Of a stretch of 64,000 nucleotides of DNA, positions 8,908 through 16,265 are shown in pieces. The stretch's first letter is position 1; every line of letters starts with the position of its first letter. Origin of the DNA: a virus; IMG/VR virus record IMGVR_UViG_3300024336_000001, positions 1 through 64,000 of that record; one strand, 5' to 3'. Under the pieces are notes generated by a model. It ran no database searches and was not told the origin of the DNA. It saw only the letters and a program-made list of their open reading frames with translations. Position numbers and translations under genes: made by a program.

Positions 8908-9072
8908 TTACTTCCCTTTATTGTTCCTAAAGTTTGACCTATTATATACAGATCTATAAGAAGATCGTTTCTTAAACAAGCCTTTAACCCAACTAAACAA
9001 CAAAAGACCTATTATTAACCTTACTAGTTGTCTCCTTCGTCTCTGTTTATGTTTTTCAAGTAATCGTATCAT
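8908..9072 (-). CDS. Small basic membrane-type protein
   Basis: A 54-residue open frame starting at ATG 9072 inside the end of the upstream gene, behind AAAAGGAAAAG. It has a very basic N-terminus (KHKQRRRRQ), one hydrophobic helix (LVRLIIGLLLFSWVKGLF) and a basic tail. Its stop is one base before the zinc-ribbon start, so the tight packing supports it being real. Function unknown. Confidence 0.5.
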   Translation of the reverse strand: MIRLLEKHKQRRRRQLVRLIIGLLLFSWVKGLFKKRSSYRSVYNRSNFRNNKGK

Positions 9073-9268
9073 TCTTTTCCTTTTGCTCTTTTAAATATTC
9101 CTTCATAGTCTTTGGTTTGGGTATATCTATCTTTAGTTTTTTTGCCTGCTCTATAATTTCTTCAACTCTTTTTAAGTCTGGACATATTATAGGCTTTCTC
9201 GTCTCTTTGCTGCTTTTTATTGCTTCAGAAACTTTGCCCCCTCTATACGAACTTAAATATATTTCCAT
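9056..9268 (-). CDS. Hypothetical small protein
   Basis: A 70-residue Lys-rich protein with a good ribosome site (GGAGGG) before ATG 9268. The middle is a charged helix (VEEIIEQAKKLKIDIPKPKT). No family is recognised. It sits in the operon of small genes behind the putative replication protein. Confidence 0.55.
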   Translation of the reverse strand: MEIYLSSYRGGKVSEAIKSSKETRKPIICPDLKRVEEIIEQAKKLKIDIPKPKTMKEYLKEQKEKNDTIT

Positions 9269-9280
9269 TAAACCCTCCAG

Positions 9281-9541
9281 TTAATACCGATATAGCTTCA
9301 TAGCTTCGTCATCACAAGGGACAAGATCTCTGATGACCTCTTTGGTTTTACACTTATCTCCATTCGTCATTACAAAAGAATACAGTTTTGTTGCAAGGTG
9401 ATAATAAATAGCCCAATCGTGCTTAATTCCCCTCACAGCAACCCACCTTACCGGATCTTTGTGTAATACTGGGTTTTGGGTGACACCTTTGGCAAAATCT
9501 AATTCAGGTTCCATAGCGTTTAATTTTTCAACCGTTAGCAT
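9281..9541 (-). CDS. Hypothetical small phage protein
   Basis: An 86-residue protein with several aromatic positions (DPVRWVAVRGIKHDWAIYYH) and a KLYSFVMTNGDKC segment. It resembles short alpha/beta phage proteins of unknown function. Its start lies inside the end of the upstream gene (7-bp overlap), showing translational coupling to it. Confidence 0.55.
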   Translation of the reverse strand: MLTVEKLNAMEPELDFAKGVTQNPVLHKDPVRWVAVRGIKHDWAIYYHLATKLYSFVMTNGDKCKTKEVIRDLVPCDDEAMKLYRY

Positions 9542-10686
9542 AATACTGGCTCCCTTTCAGCTTCAACCGGGATCATTTTCTTTTCCAGTTGAGCATAAAT
9601 AAGGCTGTGGATTTCAGCTCTTATTGCTTTCTCAAAAATCCCCCTCGACTTATCCTCTCCATTTTTCCCACGCCTTTCAAATTCGCAAATAAAATTATTT
9701 TTCGAAACCGCTTGCACAGCAACACTCCTTAGCCTCGTATATTCTTCGTCAAATTCATCAAAAGCGTCTAATTTTTTTGATGCTAAATCTCGTATTTTTT
9801 GTTTCAACCCAACCTGTTTTTTCAGCGTTGCTTCCCGTGCCGTCTTTTCTCCTTGTGCTTTAGCTTTGTTTTCCATTTCCCGGATTTCTTCCTCGAGATA
9901 TTCCCAAGTATCGGCTTGTTCGTTATTGTGATAAATAAACTGAATCCAAGCTCCTTTCGACTTCTTTGGCTTTTGTCCTTCTACAGTCATCTTAAGCTCT
10001 ACATAGCGTTTTGATAATTTAGTTTTTAGATGGTCATTTTTCTTAATAATTTTTTTACTAAAAGACCCCACCCCTTTTTTTTCTGTTGGAGGTGTTTTTA
10101 ATGTTAAATTGGGTTTATTATACGTGCGCGCATGATCCCTGCTGTTTTCGCTACTTGATATTCGACAGGGGGTATGCTGATTTCCCTGTGTAATTTCGAC
10201 AGGGGGTATGCTGACGGTTATGCCTGGGGCCGACTGGGTGTCTTGGGTTTGATCTTCCTCGGCACTCTGCGGATAGGCTAGAGTCTGTCCATTAAATTCA
10301 ATTTTTGGACCTTCTGATTTTGGAGGATCTTTGGGGTATTCTTTGTCATCACGGTAGCCTTTAAAAATTGCTACGTTAAAAGTGTAGATGTTTTCCCCTC
10401 CCACCTCTCGCTCAATAGTTAAAAACCCTTTTTTCTCAAGCTCTTTTATAAACCTGTCTTTTTTGTATCTTGTAAGCCCGAATTCTTCCTTAATCTCACT
10501 GTTTTTAACTTTTAATTGGTTTCCATCTTGTTTTGTCAAAGCTATTTTTGAGCCTAACGCAACATAGAAATAGGCGATTTCCCAAGATAGTTTAGACTCT
10601 TTAACAAAAGAATGGATATCTTCCAGTTTGACGTAGTTGTTTTGTTTGCACTTTTGAACCATAATAAATACGGTTTTTAGAGACAA
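9535..10686 (-). CDS. Winged-helix protein, candidate replication initiator
   Basis: A 383-residue protein. Residues about 1-115 read as a winged helix of the kind found at the front of phage and plasmid replication proteins (IKEEFGLTRYKKDRFIKELE, then KKGFLTIERE). A proline-rich linker (about 118-190) and a basic C-terminal region with a coiled coil follow. The reading starts with TTG at 10686 behind GGGGGTGA; ATG 10662 has no ribosome site. A 20-bp direct repeat lies in the linker-coding part, which fits an internal origin as in lambda O. The role as initiator is inference. Confidence 0.55.
   Translation of the reverse strand: MSLKTVFIMVQKCKQNNYVKLEDIHSFVKESKLSWEIAYFYVALGSKIALTKQDGNQLKVKNSEIKEEFGLTRYKKDRFIKELEKKGFLTIEREVGGENIYTFNVAIFKGYRDDKEYPKDPPKSEGPKIEFNGQTLAYPQSAEEDQTQDTQSAPGITVSIPPVEITQGNQHTPCRISSSENSRDHARTYNKPNLTLKTPPTEKKGVGSFSKKIIKKNDHLKTKLSKRYVELKMTVEGQKPKKSKGAWIQFIYHNNEQADTWEYLEEEIREMENKAKAQGEKTAREATLKKQVGLKQKIRDLASKKLDAFDEFDEEYTRLRSVAVQAVSKNNFICEFERRGKNGEDKSRGIFEKAIRAEIHSLIYAQLEKKMIPVEAEREPVLC
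10161..10214. repeat. Two 20-bp direct repeats inside the candidate rep gene
   Basis: TTCGACAGGGGGTATGCTGA occurs at 10161-10180 and again, identical, at 10195-10214. The 34-bp offset is not a multiple of three, so the copies are read in different frames and do not encode a repeated peptide. The selection is therefore at DNA level, as for initiator binding sites. Confidence 0.75.
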
Positions 10687-10791
10687 TTCACCCCCGTTAC
10701 TATTGACAAAATTAAGAAATTCAATTAATCTTGAATATAGTAAATCGTTTTAAGCTTATAAAAGAGGACCAACTCAAAGCTTAGTAAAAAG

Positions 10792-10826
10792 ACTCTATTA
10801 ATTACCAGTTAATAGAGTTTTTTTTA
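10792..10826. terminator. Intrinsic terminator, bidirectional type
   Basis: A perfect 10-bp stem (ACTCTATTAA at 10792-10801 with TTAATAGAGT at 10809-10818), 7-nt loop and a run of eight T from 10819 on the plus strand. An A-rich run precedes it, so it could also work leftward. It separates parB from the gene starting at 10686. Confidence 0.8.
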
Positions 10827-10880
10827 TATATAAACACATGTCTCTCTCAAACCTGCCTCCTTTCAATTTTTATTTAGCCA

Positions 10881-10931
10881 TTAATATGGCTCTTATATTC
10901 TCATATCTTGAAGATATAAGGCCCATATTAA
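10881..10931. repeat. Nested dyad behind parB, candidate centromere or hairpin
   Basis: The outer arms (TTAATATGG...CTTATAT from 10881, and its complement ending at 10931) match over 16 of 18 positions. Inside is a second dyad, ATATCTT-g-AAGATAT at about 10902-10916. It directly follows the parAB operon. Such a nested dyad can be a ParB binding site or a structured transcript end; the sequence alone does not decide. Confidence 0.55.
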
Positions 10932-10933
10932 GC

Positions 10934-10957
10934 AAAAACCCCGCTTTAGCGGGGCTT
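10934..10957 (-). terminator. Intrinsic terminator of parAB operon
   Basis: On the minus strand the stem CCCCGC/GCGGGG (10939-10944 and 10949-10954) with a TAAA loop is followed by TTTTT. The parB stop codon (10948-10946) lies in the loop, so the hairpin overlaps the end of the gene. Confidence 0.8.
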
Positions 10958-11794
10958 CCGTTCTTTCAGTTGTTTTCTAGCTCTAATTATAAAGTTCTCA
11001 CAGATTCCTATTTTACGCAAAACTTCATCTTCTGGTTCTTTATTATGTATCTTTAACTTTAAACCTACAGCGTTAGCCATTTCTTTTATGCCCTCACGGG
11101 TTTCATATTGTCTTTTTTTAGCAGAAACATCGTTGTTGTTTTCAGACGCTAATAAACCAGCAACATCTGTTTCTGGCATATCAATAAAACTCATAGTTTC
11201 TTTAAAGGTATATTCTTGTTCCCGTAAAAAAGCCTTTTTATCAAGGCTTAGGTTATTAATTTGACTTAGTTTTTTTATCCAAGATAAAGACCTGTGTATT
11301 TTCTTTGCCATTTTTTCTAAAGTAAGGCCGAGGTCTTTTTTTACTAATAAAACTGCTTCCGCAGTATCAATAGGGTGTAAATCTATTCTTTGAAGATTTT
11401 CATCAAGCTGTGCTAGAGATATTTCAACAGGATCTTCTGTATATTCAGTGACCCGGCCTTTAATTGTAGCGGCCCCAATCAACTTGTGTGCCCTATATCT
11501 ATTCTCTCCAAATTTTATAATATAACGATCTCTATCTGTAGGGTGTTTCATGACAGATATTGGTTGAGACAACCCTCTATCTTTTATAGATTCAGACATC
11601 TCCGATATTTTCTCTTCATTGAAGCTTGTGCGAACCTGTTTTCGAATTTCTATATTATCTAAAGGAATATCCAGCACAATAGAGTCTTTGTAGGTTAATA
11701 TCTTATACTCTCTGTCTTCAGCATCACTAGGAGAAGGAGATATTTTTTGCAAAGTCTTATCCATGTTTTTTGAAATTCTTTCTTTATTCTTCAT
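10946..11794 (-). CDS. parB: ParB-family partition protein
   Basis: A 282-residue CTP/DNA-binding partition protein that would load on the centromere and be moved by ParA. The ParB/Srx nuclease-like domain (about 40-140) has the signature GENRYRA (96-102) and a DENLQR segment (131-136). A helix-turn-helix follows at about 157-180 (LTLEKMAKKIHRSLSWIKK). The C-terminal part would dimerise. It overlaps parA by 4 bp (ATGA) and ends in an intrinsic terminator. Confidence 0.92.
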   Translation of the reverse strand: MKNKERISKNMDKTLQKISPSPSDAEDREYKILTYKDSIVLDIPLDNIEIRKQVRTSFNEEKISEMSESIKDRGLSQPISVMKHPTDRDRYIIKFGENRYRAHKLIGAATIKGRVTEYTEDPVEISLAQLDENLQRIDLHPIDTAEAVLLVKKDLGLTLEKMAKKIHRSLSWIKKLSQINNLSLDKKAFLREQEYTFKETMSFIDMPETDVAGLLASENNNDVSAKKRQYETREGIKEMANAVGLKLKIHNKEPEDEVLRKIGICENFIIRARKQLKERKPR

Positions 11795-12645
11795 TTATTT
11801 GTTAACTCCAGAACCTTGTTGGCCAATTTAATATAATCTTTTGAGCCTTGGCAATTTGGTTTATAGTCAATAATTGCTTGTGCCTCACCATGTGCCTCGT
11901 CAAGAGATATGTTTTTTCTAATGGCGATGTCATCCCAAAATATATTTGGACAATTTAGCATCATTGACTCCCTGGCAGCGTTAGACGTGTTAACGTTGGT
12001 TTCAAAAAAAGTTAAGAAAACCCCTAAAACATCGGCTTCTGCGTTATAAAGTTTTTTACACTTACTCAAAGTCTTTAAAAGACTCTTAAGTCCGAGGAGG
12101 GCAAGTTTCTTTGCTTGTAAGGGCACAAGTAAATGCTGCGCCGCTATTAAGGAGTTGAAAAAAATAAGGCTCATAGAGGGCGGTGTGTCTAAAATAATAT
12201 ACCTGAATCTACTTAAATAATCGCTTTCACGGTCAAATATTTTTTTTAAAACAGATACTCTATGGCGATATGAGGCTAATTCTAAATTAACTTCTTCTAA
12301 AACTAAACCTGTGGGGATGATCTTTAATCGCTTTCTCGCTGTTGGCAAGACAAGTTCCTCTAACTTTTGCTTTTGCATAAAATCCATATCCACCAAGTTT
12401 TCGTTTACGGCTTGAATGAATTGATAAAACATAGTTTCTTTTCTATCTATCTCATCAGGGTCTTTGTCTGAAAAAACAGCAGTTGCATTACCTGAAGGAT
12501 CTAGGTCGCATAATAAGATATCTCCATCGACATCAGCAGAATAAATAGGATCTGAGAGGATGGCCGCTAAATTAATAGCCGTTGTGGATTTGCCCACACC
12601 GCCCTTTTGATTTGTAACTGCAATAATATCTGTTTTTCGAGCCAT
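11791..12645 (-). CDS. parA: ParA-family partition ATPase
   Basis: A 284-residue Walker-type ATPase that segregates low-copy replicons. The deviant Walker A KGGVGKST lies at residues 14-21 with the signature Lys14. DLDPSGNAT follows the first strand and the Walker B region reads RYIILDTPPS. No N-terminal DNA-binding domain is fused, so it is the short ParA type; a separate MerR-like protein is encoded just upstream and may supply DNA binding. The presence of parAB argues for an extrachromosomal, low-copy state. Confidence 0.95.
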   Translation of the reverse strand: MARKTDIIAVTNQKGGVGKSTTAINLAAILSDPIYSADVDGDILLCDLDPSGNATAVFSDKDPDEIDRKETMFYQFIQAVNENLVDMDFMQKQKLEELVLPTARKRLKIIPTGLVLEEVNLELASYRHRVSVLKKIFDRESDYLSRFRYIILDTPPSMSLIFFNSLIAAQHLLVPLQAKKLALLGLKSLLKTLSKCKKLYNAEADVLGVFLTFFETNVNTSNAARESMMLNCPNIFWDDIAIRKNISLDEAHGEAQAIIDYKPNCQGSKDYIKLANKVLELTNK

Positions 12646-12652
12646 GTCTTAT

Positions 12653-12847
12653 TTATACCTTTTTCTTGCTTTTATTTATGACCGCAAAATCTTTTATGTG
12701 TTTAACATCTTTTTCAGTATAATATCTATAACCGTTATCTTCTCTTTTGGGCGCAGGTAAAAGCTTATGTTTTTCCCAGCGATTCAAAGTTGCTATAGAG
12801 ATGCCTGACATCATTGCTGCTATTTCTGCTTTAAATTTCTTAGCCAT
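12653..12847 (-). CDS. MerR-like regulator of the par operon
   Basis: A 64-residue protein beginning MAKKFKAEIAAMMSG, with the MerR winged-helix pattern: GISIATLNRWEKHKLLPAP, then a wing (NGYRYYTEKDV). The sensor region of full MerR proteins is absent. ATG 12847 is chosen because a promoter places the transcript start at the ATG; an in-frame ATG at 12871 lies between the -35 and -10 boxes. The gene is 7 bp upstream of parA, so it probably controls the operon and may help partition. Confidence 0.8.
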   Translation of the reverse strand: MAKKFKAEIAAMMSGISIATLNRWEKHKLLPAPKREDNGYRYYTEKDVKHIKDFAVINKSKKKV

Positions 12848-12854
12848 AATAAAT

Positions 12855-12883
12855 AGAGTATCATAGGGCAAAACCTATGTCAA
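12855..12883 (-). promoter_or_regulatory. Dyad promoter of merR-parA-parB, leaderless
   Basis: TTGACA (12883-12878) and TACTCT (12860-12855) are 17 bp apart. Between them sits the dyad CATAGG-6-CCTATG, the usual place for a MerR operator. The expected start of transcription falls at or beside ATG 12847, and no ribosome site exists, so the mRNA would be leaderless. Confidence 0.7.
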
Positions 12884-12939
12884 CATCTTGGTGATGATAT
12901 AGGTCTTTGGTGTTGATAGTGGTTTATTTAATTTAAGGG

Positions 12940-13011
12940 AAAAGTACATCCGATGTACTTTTCCGATGGCGGCCAACGGGCTAAGACCAAAAGTACATCG
13001 GATGTACTTTT
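12940..13011. repeat. Twin 23-bp palindromes with arm AAAAGTACATC
   Basis: Two perfect palindromes, 12940-12962 and 12989-13011, each have 11-bp arms (AAAAGTACATC / GATGTACTTTT) around one central base (C in one, G in the other). Their centres are 49 bp apart. They lie between the par operon promoter and the end of the next gene, so they may be operators or ParB sites; their T/A tracts also allow a terminator role. A related palindrome lies at 16734-16759. Confidence 0.7.
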
Positions 13012-13670
13012 TAAATTAACAGCTTTTTTATGGCGGGGTTGCTTGGCCCCATTAATGATAAGTCTGTTTCGACCGCAAACAGCAACCTAACCGCAGCATG
13101 GCTTAAGTGCTTATCTTGTTTGTCTCCTGCCAAATATGCCCAGATGTGGGTTTGGGCGTGGTTGATGTGATCGTTTGCAGAAATCAGCCTCCAGTTTTCT
13201 TCCGGGCCGTGTGACTTTGCACCTTTTTCTAAAACTTTAGCGCACTCAAGCATAGTCCTTGCCGGGTAATCGGACAGTGTGCCTCTTCGGGATATTTCTC
13301 TTTTTGTAAGATCGGACTTTGTGGTGAATTCTATATTAAGAACCCTGTCGGATAAACTTGCCTCTAAAGCAAATAAAATATACCCAGCCGCACAGTATAA
13401 AGAATATTCAGCCTCGTTACTGTCGCAGCCTTGCTGAATTATTAACAAAGCCGCTAAAGACTTATTTAAAAATGTATTTACAATCTCTTTTGATTTGTCT
13501 TCTATGTATTCCGATGGACAGGCCAGGACACGTATGTAGCTTTGTAGCGAGAGTAATGCTTTGGCTGGAAGCAGATCGCACCTATAAGGGATTGCGCTTT
13601 GAACCCCACCTTTTTTATTTGCATACAATTTTGTTTTGGGACTAAGCCCATCTAGTGCCTCTTTTATCAT
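13011..13670 (-). CDS. Tandem DUF5664-like nucleotide diphosphohydrolase protein
   Basis: A 219-residue protein. The C-terminal half (about 128-210) matches the DUF5664 family described as the N-terminal domain of phage dATP/dGTP diphosphohydrolases: DYPARTMLECAKVLEKGA, HGPEENWR, and a HAQTHIWAYLAGD then HLSHAAVRLLFA stretch. The N-terminal half (KGGVQSAIPYRCDLLPAKAL, later AAGYILFALEASL) looks like a degenerate copy that has lost the GPENW core. Such enzymes adjust the dNTP pool, for example in 2-aminoadenine phages, but no purZ is visible here. GAGGA precedes ATG 13670. Confidence 0.65.
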   Translation of the reverse strand: MIKEALDGLSPKTKLYANKKGGVQSAIPYRCDLLPAKALLSLQSYIRVLACPSEYIEDKSKEIVNTFLNKSLAALLIIQQGCDSNEAEYSLYCAAGYILFALEASLSDRVLNIEFTTKSDLTKREISRRGTLSDYPARTMLECAKVLEKGAKSHGPEENWRLISANDHINHAQTHIWAYLAGDKQDKHLSHAAVRLLFAVETDLSLMGPSNPAIKKLLI

Positions 13671-13828
13671 TTTACGTCCTCGCTTTTTGTTTTTATTTCT
13701 TTGTTATAAATTCTTACGATTCCCATAAGGCTCGTTTTTATTAAGTCGTTATTCGAAAAATGCTGATTGTCTTTGAGCCATTTTTCTATGCAGACATAAA
13801 AAAGCTGCTCGTCAATTTTTTCTGGCAT
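13667..13828 (-). CDS. Hypothetical small protein
   Basis: A 53-residue open frame starting at ATG 13828, inside the end of the upstream gene, and ending with an ATGA overlap into the DUF5664-like gene. It reads MPEKIDEQLFYVCIEKWL and is amphipathic and helical. Coupling on both sides supports expression. Function unknown. Confidence 0.6.
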   Translation of the reverse strand: MPEKIDEQLFYVCIEKWLKDNQHFSNNDLIKTSLMGIVRIYNKEIKTKSEDVK

Positions 13829-14126
13829 TATCAAATCTCGTTGGTTTTAACTTAAGTCGCCGGGCATATCTTTTGTGTGTTTCATCGTTGCTCTCTATTA
13901 GTTTGTCGTATACGTGTGCCCGTATCCATCTTTTTTCAAGAAAACCATAGTTTTTTTTAGATACCCACTCTCTATAAAGTTTCAGGGCATCAATTCCGTT
14001 ATTGGGCTTGCTTTTTCTAACCTTTTCTAGGTGATCTAAAAACAATTTTGCCCCATTGCGAAAAAAATCACTGATATATGAATCATGTGGGTTTTTGTTT
14101 GGTTGCCTTGGTTTTGCCTGCTCCAT
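13812..14126 (-). CDS. Hypothetical basic protein
   Basis: A 104-residue protein, basic and helical, with KLYREWVSKKNYGFLEKRW in the middle and a basic end (RYARRLKLKPTRFD). No family is recognised. A weak promoter-like TTGACA at about 14209-14204 lies upstream of it on the minus strand. Confidence 0.55.
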   Translation of the reverse strand: MEQAKPRQPNKNPHDSYISDFFRNGAKLFLDHLEKVRKSKPNNGIDALKLYREWVSKKNYGFLEKRWIRAHVYDKLIESNDETHKRYARRLKLKPTRFDNARKN

Positions 14127-14296
14127 TCATCTTGCCCTCACAAAATTAATGTAACAAATCTTATTTCGAGTTGATTTTGAGCGCAAAGTTCTAGCATAAA
14201 GCCACTTTGTCAATAATCTAATGTGACTTAAAAGTGACGTAATGACACCTTTTTTTTGATTCCCTTGAATGTAAATGAAGCTGTATGGCATAAAAT

Positions 14297-14473
14297 TCAC
14301 TCCGAATAAAATATACGCTCTAAAATTATTAAGGCGACTTCGTTTCTTTTTTCTTCCGGGGTATCAAGCTCATCCATCAAAATACAGGCAATGTTGTCAA
14401 CATAACTTTGCTTAAAATCCGGGGCTGCATCAAAGGCATCCTTCATCATTTTTCTGATTTTATTTATATTCAT
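14297..14473 (-). CDS. Hypothetical small helical protein
   Basis: A 58-residue acidic helical protein. ATG 14473 is chosen because GGAGG stands 5 bp before it; the ATG at 14488 has no site of its own. It contains SYVDNIACILMDELDTPEE. Function unknown. Confidence 0.55.
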   Translation of the reverse strand: MNINKIRKMMKDAFDAAPDFKQSYVDNIACILMDELDTPEEKRNEVALIILERIFYSE

Positions 14474-14484
14474 ACCTTCCTCCA

Positions 14485-14634
14485 TCACATTAAAATAGTT
14501 GAGAATGTTATTAGCCCGGCACTAAACCAATATAGGGCCTTTGGTAAAATACCCTGCGTTAGAAAAACTAATGCGGCCAATAAGTCTATTACCACCAGGG
14601 CCACAGGTAAAATATTCTCAATAGGAAATTTCAT
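14485..14634 (-). CDS. Small two-helix membrane protein
   Basis: A 49-residue protein with two hydrophobic helices (LPVALVVIDLLAALVFL and ALYWFSAGLITFSTILM). Its ATG directly follows the stop codon of the basic protein gene upstream, and its stop overlaps the start region of the next gene. The packing supports translation. It could be a holin-like or inner-membrane peptide; no family is recognised. Confidence 0.55.
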   Translation of the reverse strand: MKFPIENILPVALVVIDLLAALVFLTQGILPKALYWFSAGLITFSTILM

Positions 14635-14832
14635 CTATATTCCAGGTCCCCTTCGCTTGGCTTTTCTTTTTTCTCTCAACTCACGCTCTTTTTTCCTTTT
14701 TTCTTTTTCAAGAAGGCGTGTCTTTTTTTTGTAAATAGCATGTGCCCTTGCAGTTTGACTGCGCCTCTGTTCTTTCTCATTCCTGCGCCGCTGCTCTCGA
14801 TTAGGGCCTGCGTGTACCGTTGTTGTTGTCAT
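14635..14832 (-). CDS. Small Arg/Lys-rich protein
   Basis: A 65-residue protein with nearly half basic residues (NREQRRRNEKEQRRS, then LLEKEKRKKERELREK). It forms a charged helix and would bind nucleic acid or remain disordered. Its start overlaps the upstream stop by one base (TAATG). Function unknown. Confidence 0.55.
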   Translation of the reverse strand: MTTTTVHAGPNREQRRRNEKEQRRSQTARAHAIYKKKTRLLEKEKRKKERELREKRKAKRRGPGI

Positions 14833-15332
14833 TAATTAACCTCCATTTTTTGAGTACAAATAAATAAACCGTTTTCGGTTTGCACTGTATGTGTATACGA
14901 AATGGTGTCTTGTCCAGTTGGCCTCAGCTCGTGAAGCCTTGATTGTTCGACAACCAGGGGTTTTCCGTTTGAAAGAATGTGATGAAAAACAAAATGTCCA
15001 TTAGAGCATTTCTTTGACTTTTGCGGCTTTGGTTCTGGAGAATTAACATGACAAGCCGGAGGTTTTTGTTTTTTTGGTGTTTCCGAAGTGACTAAATCAA
15101 CCTCTTTTCGAACATCGTCTATCATATTGCAAAGCTTTATGGCTTCCTGGAATTCTTCGTGTGAAACTCCGGCAAGCTTAAGAAGCACACCAATAAAAGC
15201 GTCTGGCACACTTGCAATAAGTTTAGCCAGCACTGTTATCCCCCACGTTGGAAACCTGACGGCATTGTTTCCGGTCCGAATTTGACTAATAACCTCTTTT
15301 TTTAATTCACTAAGATTTATATTTTTTGCCAC
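14832..15332 (-). CDS. Hypothetical protein
   Basis: A 166-residue protein with a helical N-terminal half (LSELKKEVISQIRTGNNAV, then ITVLAKLIASVPDAFIG), a Lys/Pro-rich linker at about 85-105 and a beta-rich C-terminal part with two Cys. No family is recognised. It lies in a tight run of minus-strand genes from 16246 to 14635. Confidence 0.55.
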   Translation of the reverse strand: MAKNINLSELKKEVISQIRTGNNAVRFPTWGITVLAKLIASVPDAFIGVLLKLAGVSHEEFQEAIKLCNMIDDVRKEVDLVTSETPKKQKPPACHVNSPEPKPQKSKKCSNGHFVFHHILSNGKPLVVEQSRLHELRPTGQDTISYTHTVQTENGLFICTQKMEVN

Positions 15333-15335
15333 TAA

Positions 15336-15572
15336 TCAAAAACTCCTGATTGCAGGATGAAACCCCGGCACTTGATTAACAAGCGGCAGGGCTTTGTCCT
15401 TTTTTAAATACCAACTACGGATAACCTGTATTGCCTTGAAAAAATCGAGAGGGACCAACTCTTTTGTTTTTTCGTAGTAATCTCGAATATCGGGATCGAG
15501 ATCCTTCAAGGTGATTTTTTTTGAGCAAATACAGGCCATTTCCCATTTGCTGATATTTTTGTTTTTAGTCAT
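15336..15572 (-). CDS. Hypothetical small protein
   Basis: A 78-residue protein, overlapping the upstream gene by 8 bp. It contains MACICSKKITLKDLDPDIRD and FKAIQVIRSWYLKKD. No family is recognised. Confidence 0.5.
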   Translation of the reverse strand: MTKNKNISKWEMACICSKKITLKDLDPDIRDYYEKTKELVPLDFFKAIQVIRSWYLKKDKALPLVNQVPGFHPAIRSF

Positions 15573-15882
15573 AAATAGCTTCCTCGATCAATGTTTTATG
15601 CTTTGGCCCACAAAGCAATCTTTTTTTAAAATCTCCACAAAGCAACCCATCAAAAGTTTCACGAATGAAATGGGCAACGGGAATTCCGTGGCTTTTTGCT
15701 ATTTCTTCAGCTTTTTTGTAGGACCGTGAAGTAAACCTGATATCTTTACGTATAGTTTTTGACCGAGATCTCCGTTTAGAGTTTGTTTTCTCCCGCTTAT
15801 AATTGGCTTCAATTTCTTTTGTTATAGGAGAAAGTGTGATGTTTATAGGGCTTCTTGCACAAGTTAAACTACTAGCCTGCAT
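15565..15882 (-). CDS. Ribbon-helix-helix-like protein
   Basis: A 105-residue basic protein. The segment RKDIRFTSRSYKKAEEIAK followed by SHGIPVAHFIRETFDGLL (about 45-82) has the strand-helix-helix pattern of ribbon-helix-helix DNA-binding proteins, like plasmid MobC-type or antitoxin regulators. The start lies inside the ArsR gene (11-bp overlap). It may be a co-repressor or relaxosome-like DNA binder; no relaxase is visible in the window. Confidence 0.6.
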   Translation of the reverse strand: MQASSLTCARSPINITLSPITKEIEANYKREKTNSKRRSRSKTIRKDIRFTSRSYKKAEEIAKSHGIPVAHFIRETFDGLLCGDFKKRLLCGPKHKTLIEEAIYD

Positions 15883-16246
15883 AACTAACCCCTTCTTTTT
15901 TTGTAAGTTGAGTTGCCTTTAAGCCGATGTAACTAAAGAAATCTTCAACAAAACCGCCTAAGAAATTCTGGTTAATGCGGTAATAAATACAGCGACCAGT
16001 TCTACCCTCGTTTATAACCAAGCCAGTTTTTCTTAGGATATTTAAGTGATGCGTAACGGTGCAGTTTTCCAAAAAGAAATTTGCTTTAAGCTCTTTTGGA
16101 GTTATGGCCCCTTTGCGATTAATGTATTTTAAAAATCTAATTCTATCCGGGTTGCTAAGTGCCAAAAAAATCTCTCTGAAGATAAACTCCAGATCTTCAA
16201 TTATCTCATCAGTAATATAATCATAAGCGTGTTCCGCTTGGTTCAT
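15872..16246 (-). CDS. ArsR-family transcriptional regulator
   Basis: A 124-residue winged-helix regulator. The ArsR pattern runs from about 25 to 100: FREIFLALSNPDRIRFLKYI, GAITPKELK, the recognition helix NCTVTHHLNILRKTGLV and the wing INEGRTGRCIYYRIN. No Cys-rich metal site of the classic ELCVCDL type is present. Strong ribosome site (AAGGAGGGC) before ATG 16246. It is followed by the ribbon-helix-helix gene, giving a two-regulator unit. Confidence 0.85.
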   Translation of the reverse strand: MNQAEHAYDYITDEIIEDLEFIFREIFLALSNPDRIRFLKYINRKGAITPKELKANFFLENCTVTHHLNILRKTGLVINEGRTGRCIYYRINQNFLGGFVEDFFSYIGLKATQLTKKEGVSYAG

Positions 16247-16265
16247 AACTTGCCCTCCTTACTTG

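Noticed and set aside
13011-13670. A 2-aminoadenine (Z-DNA) pathway
   Set aside because: Only a DUF5664-like protein is present; no PurZ, DatZ or DpoZ polymerase can be found in the window.
15565-16246. The ArsR plus ribbon-helix-helix pair as a toxin-antitoxin system
   Set aside because: Both are DNA-binding proteins; no toxin-like fold is visible beside them.
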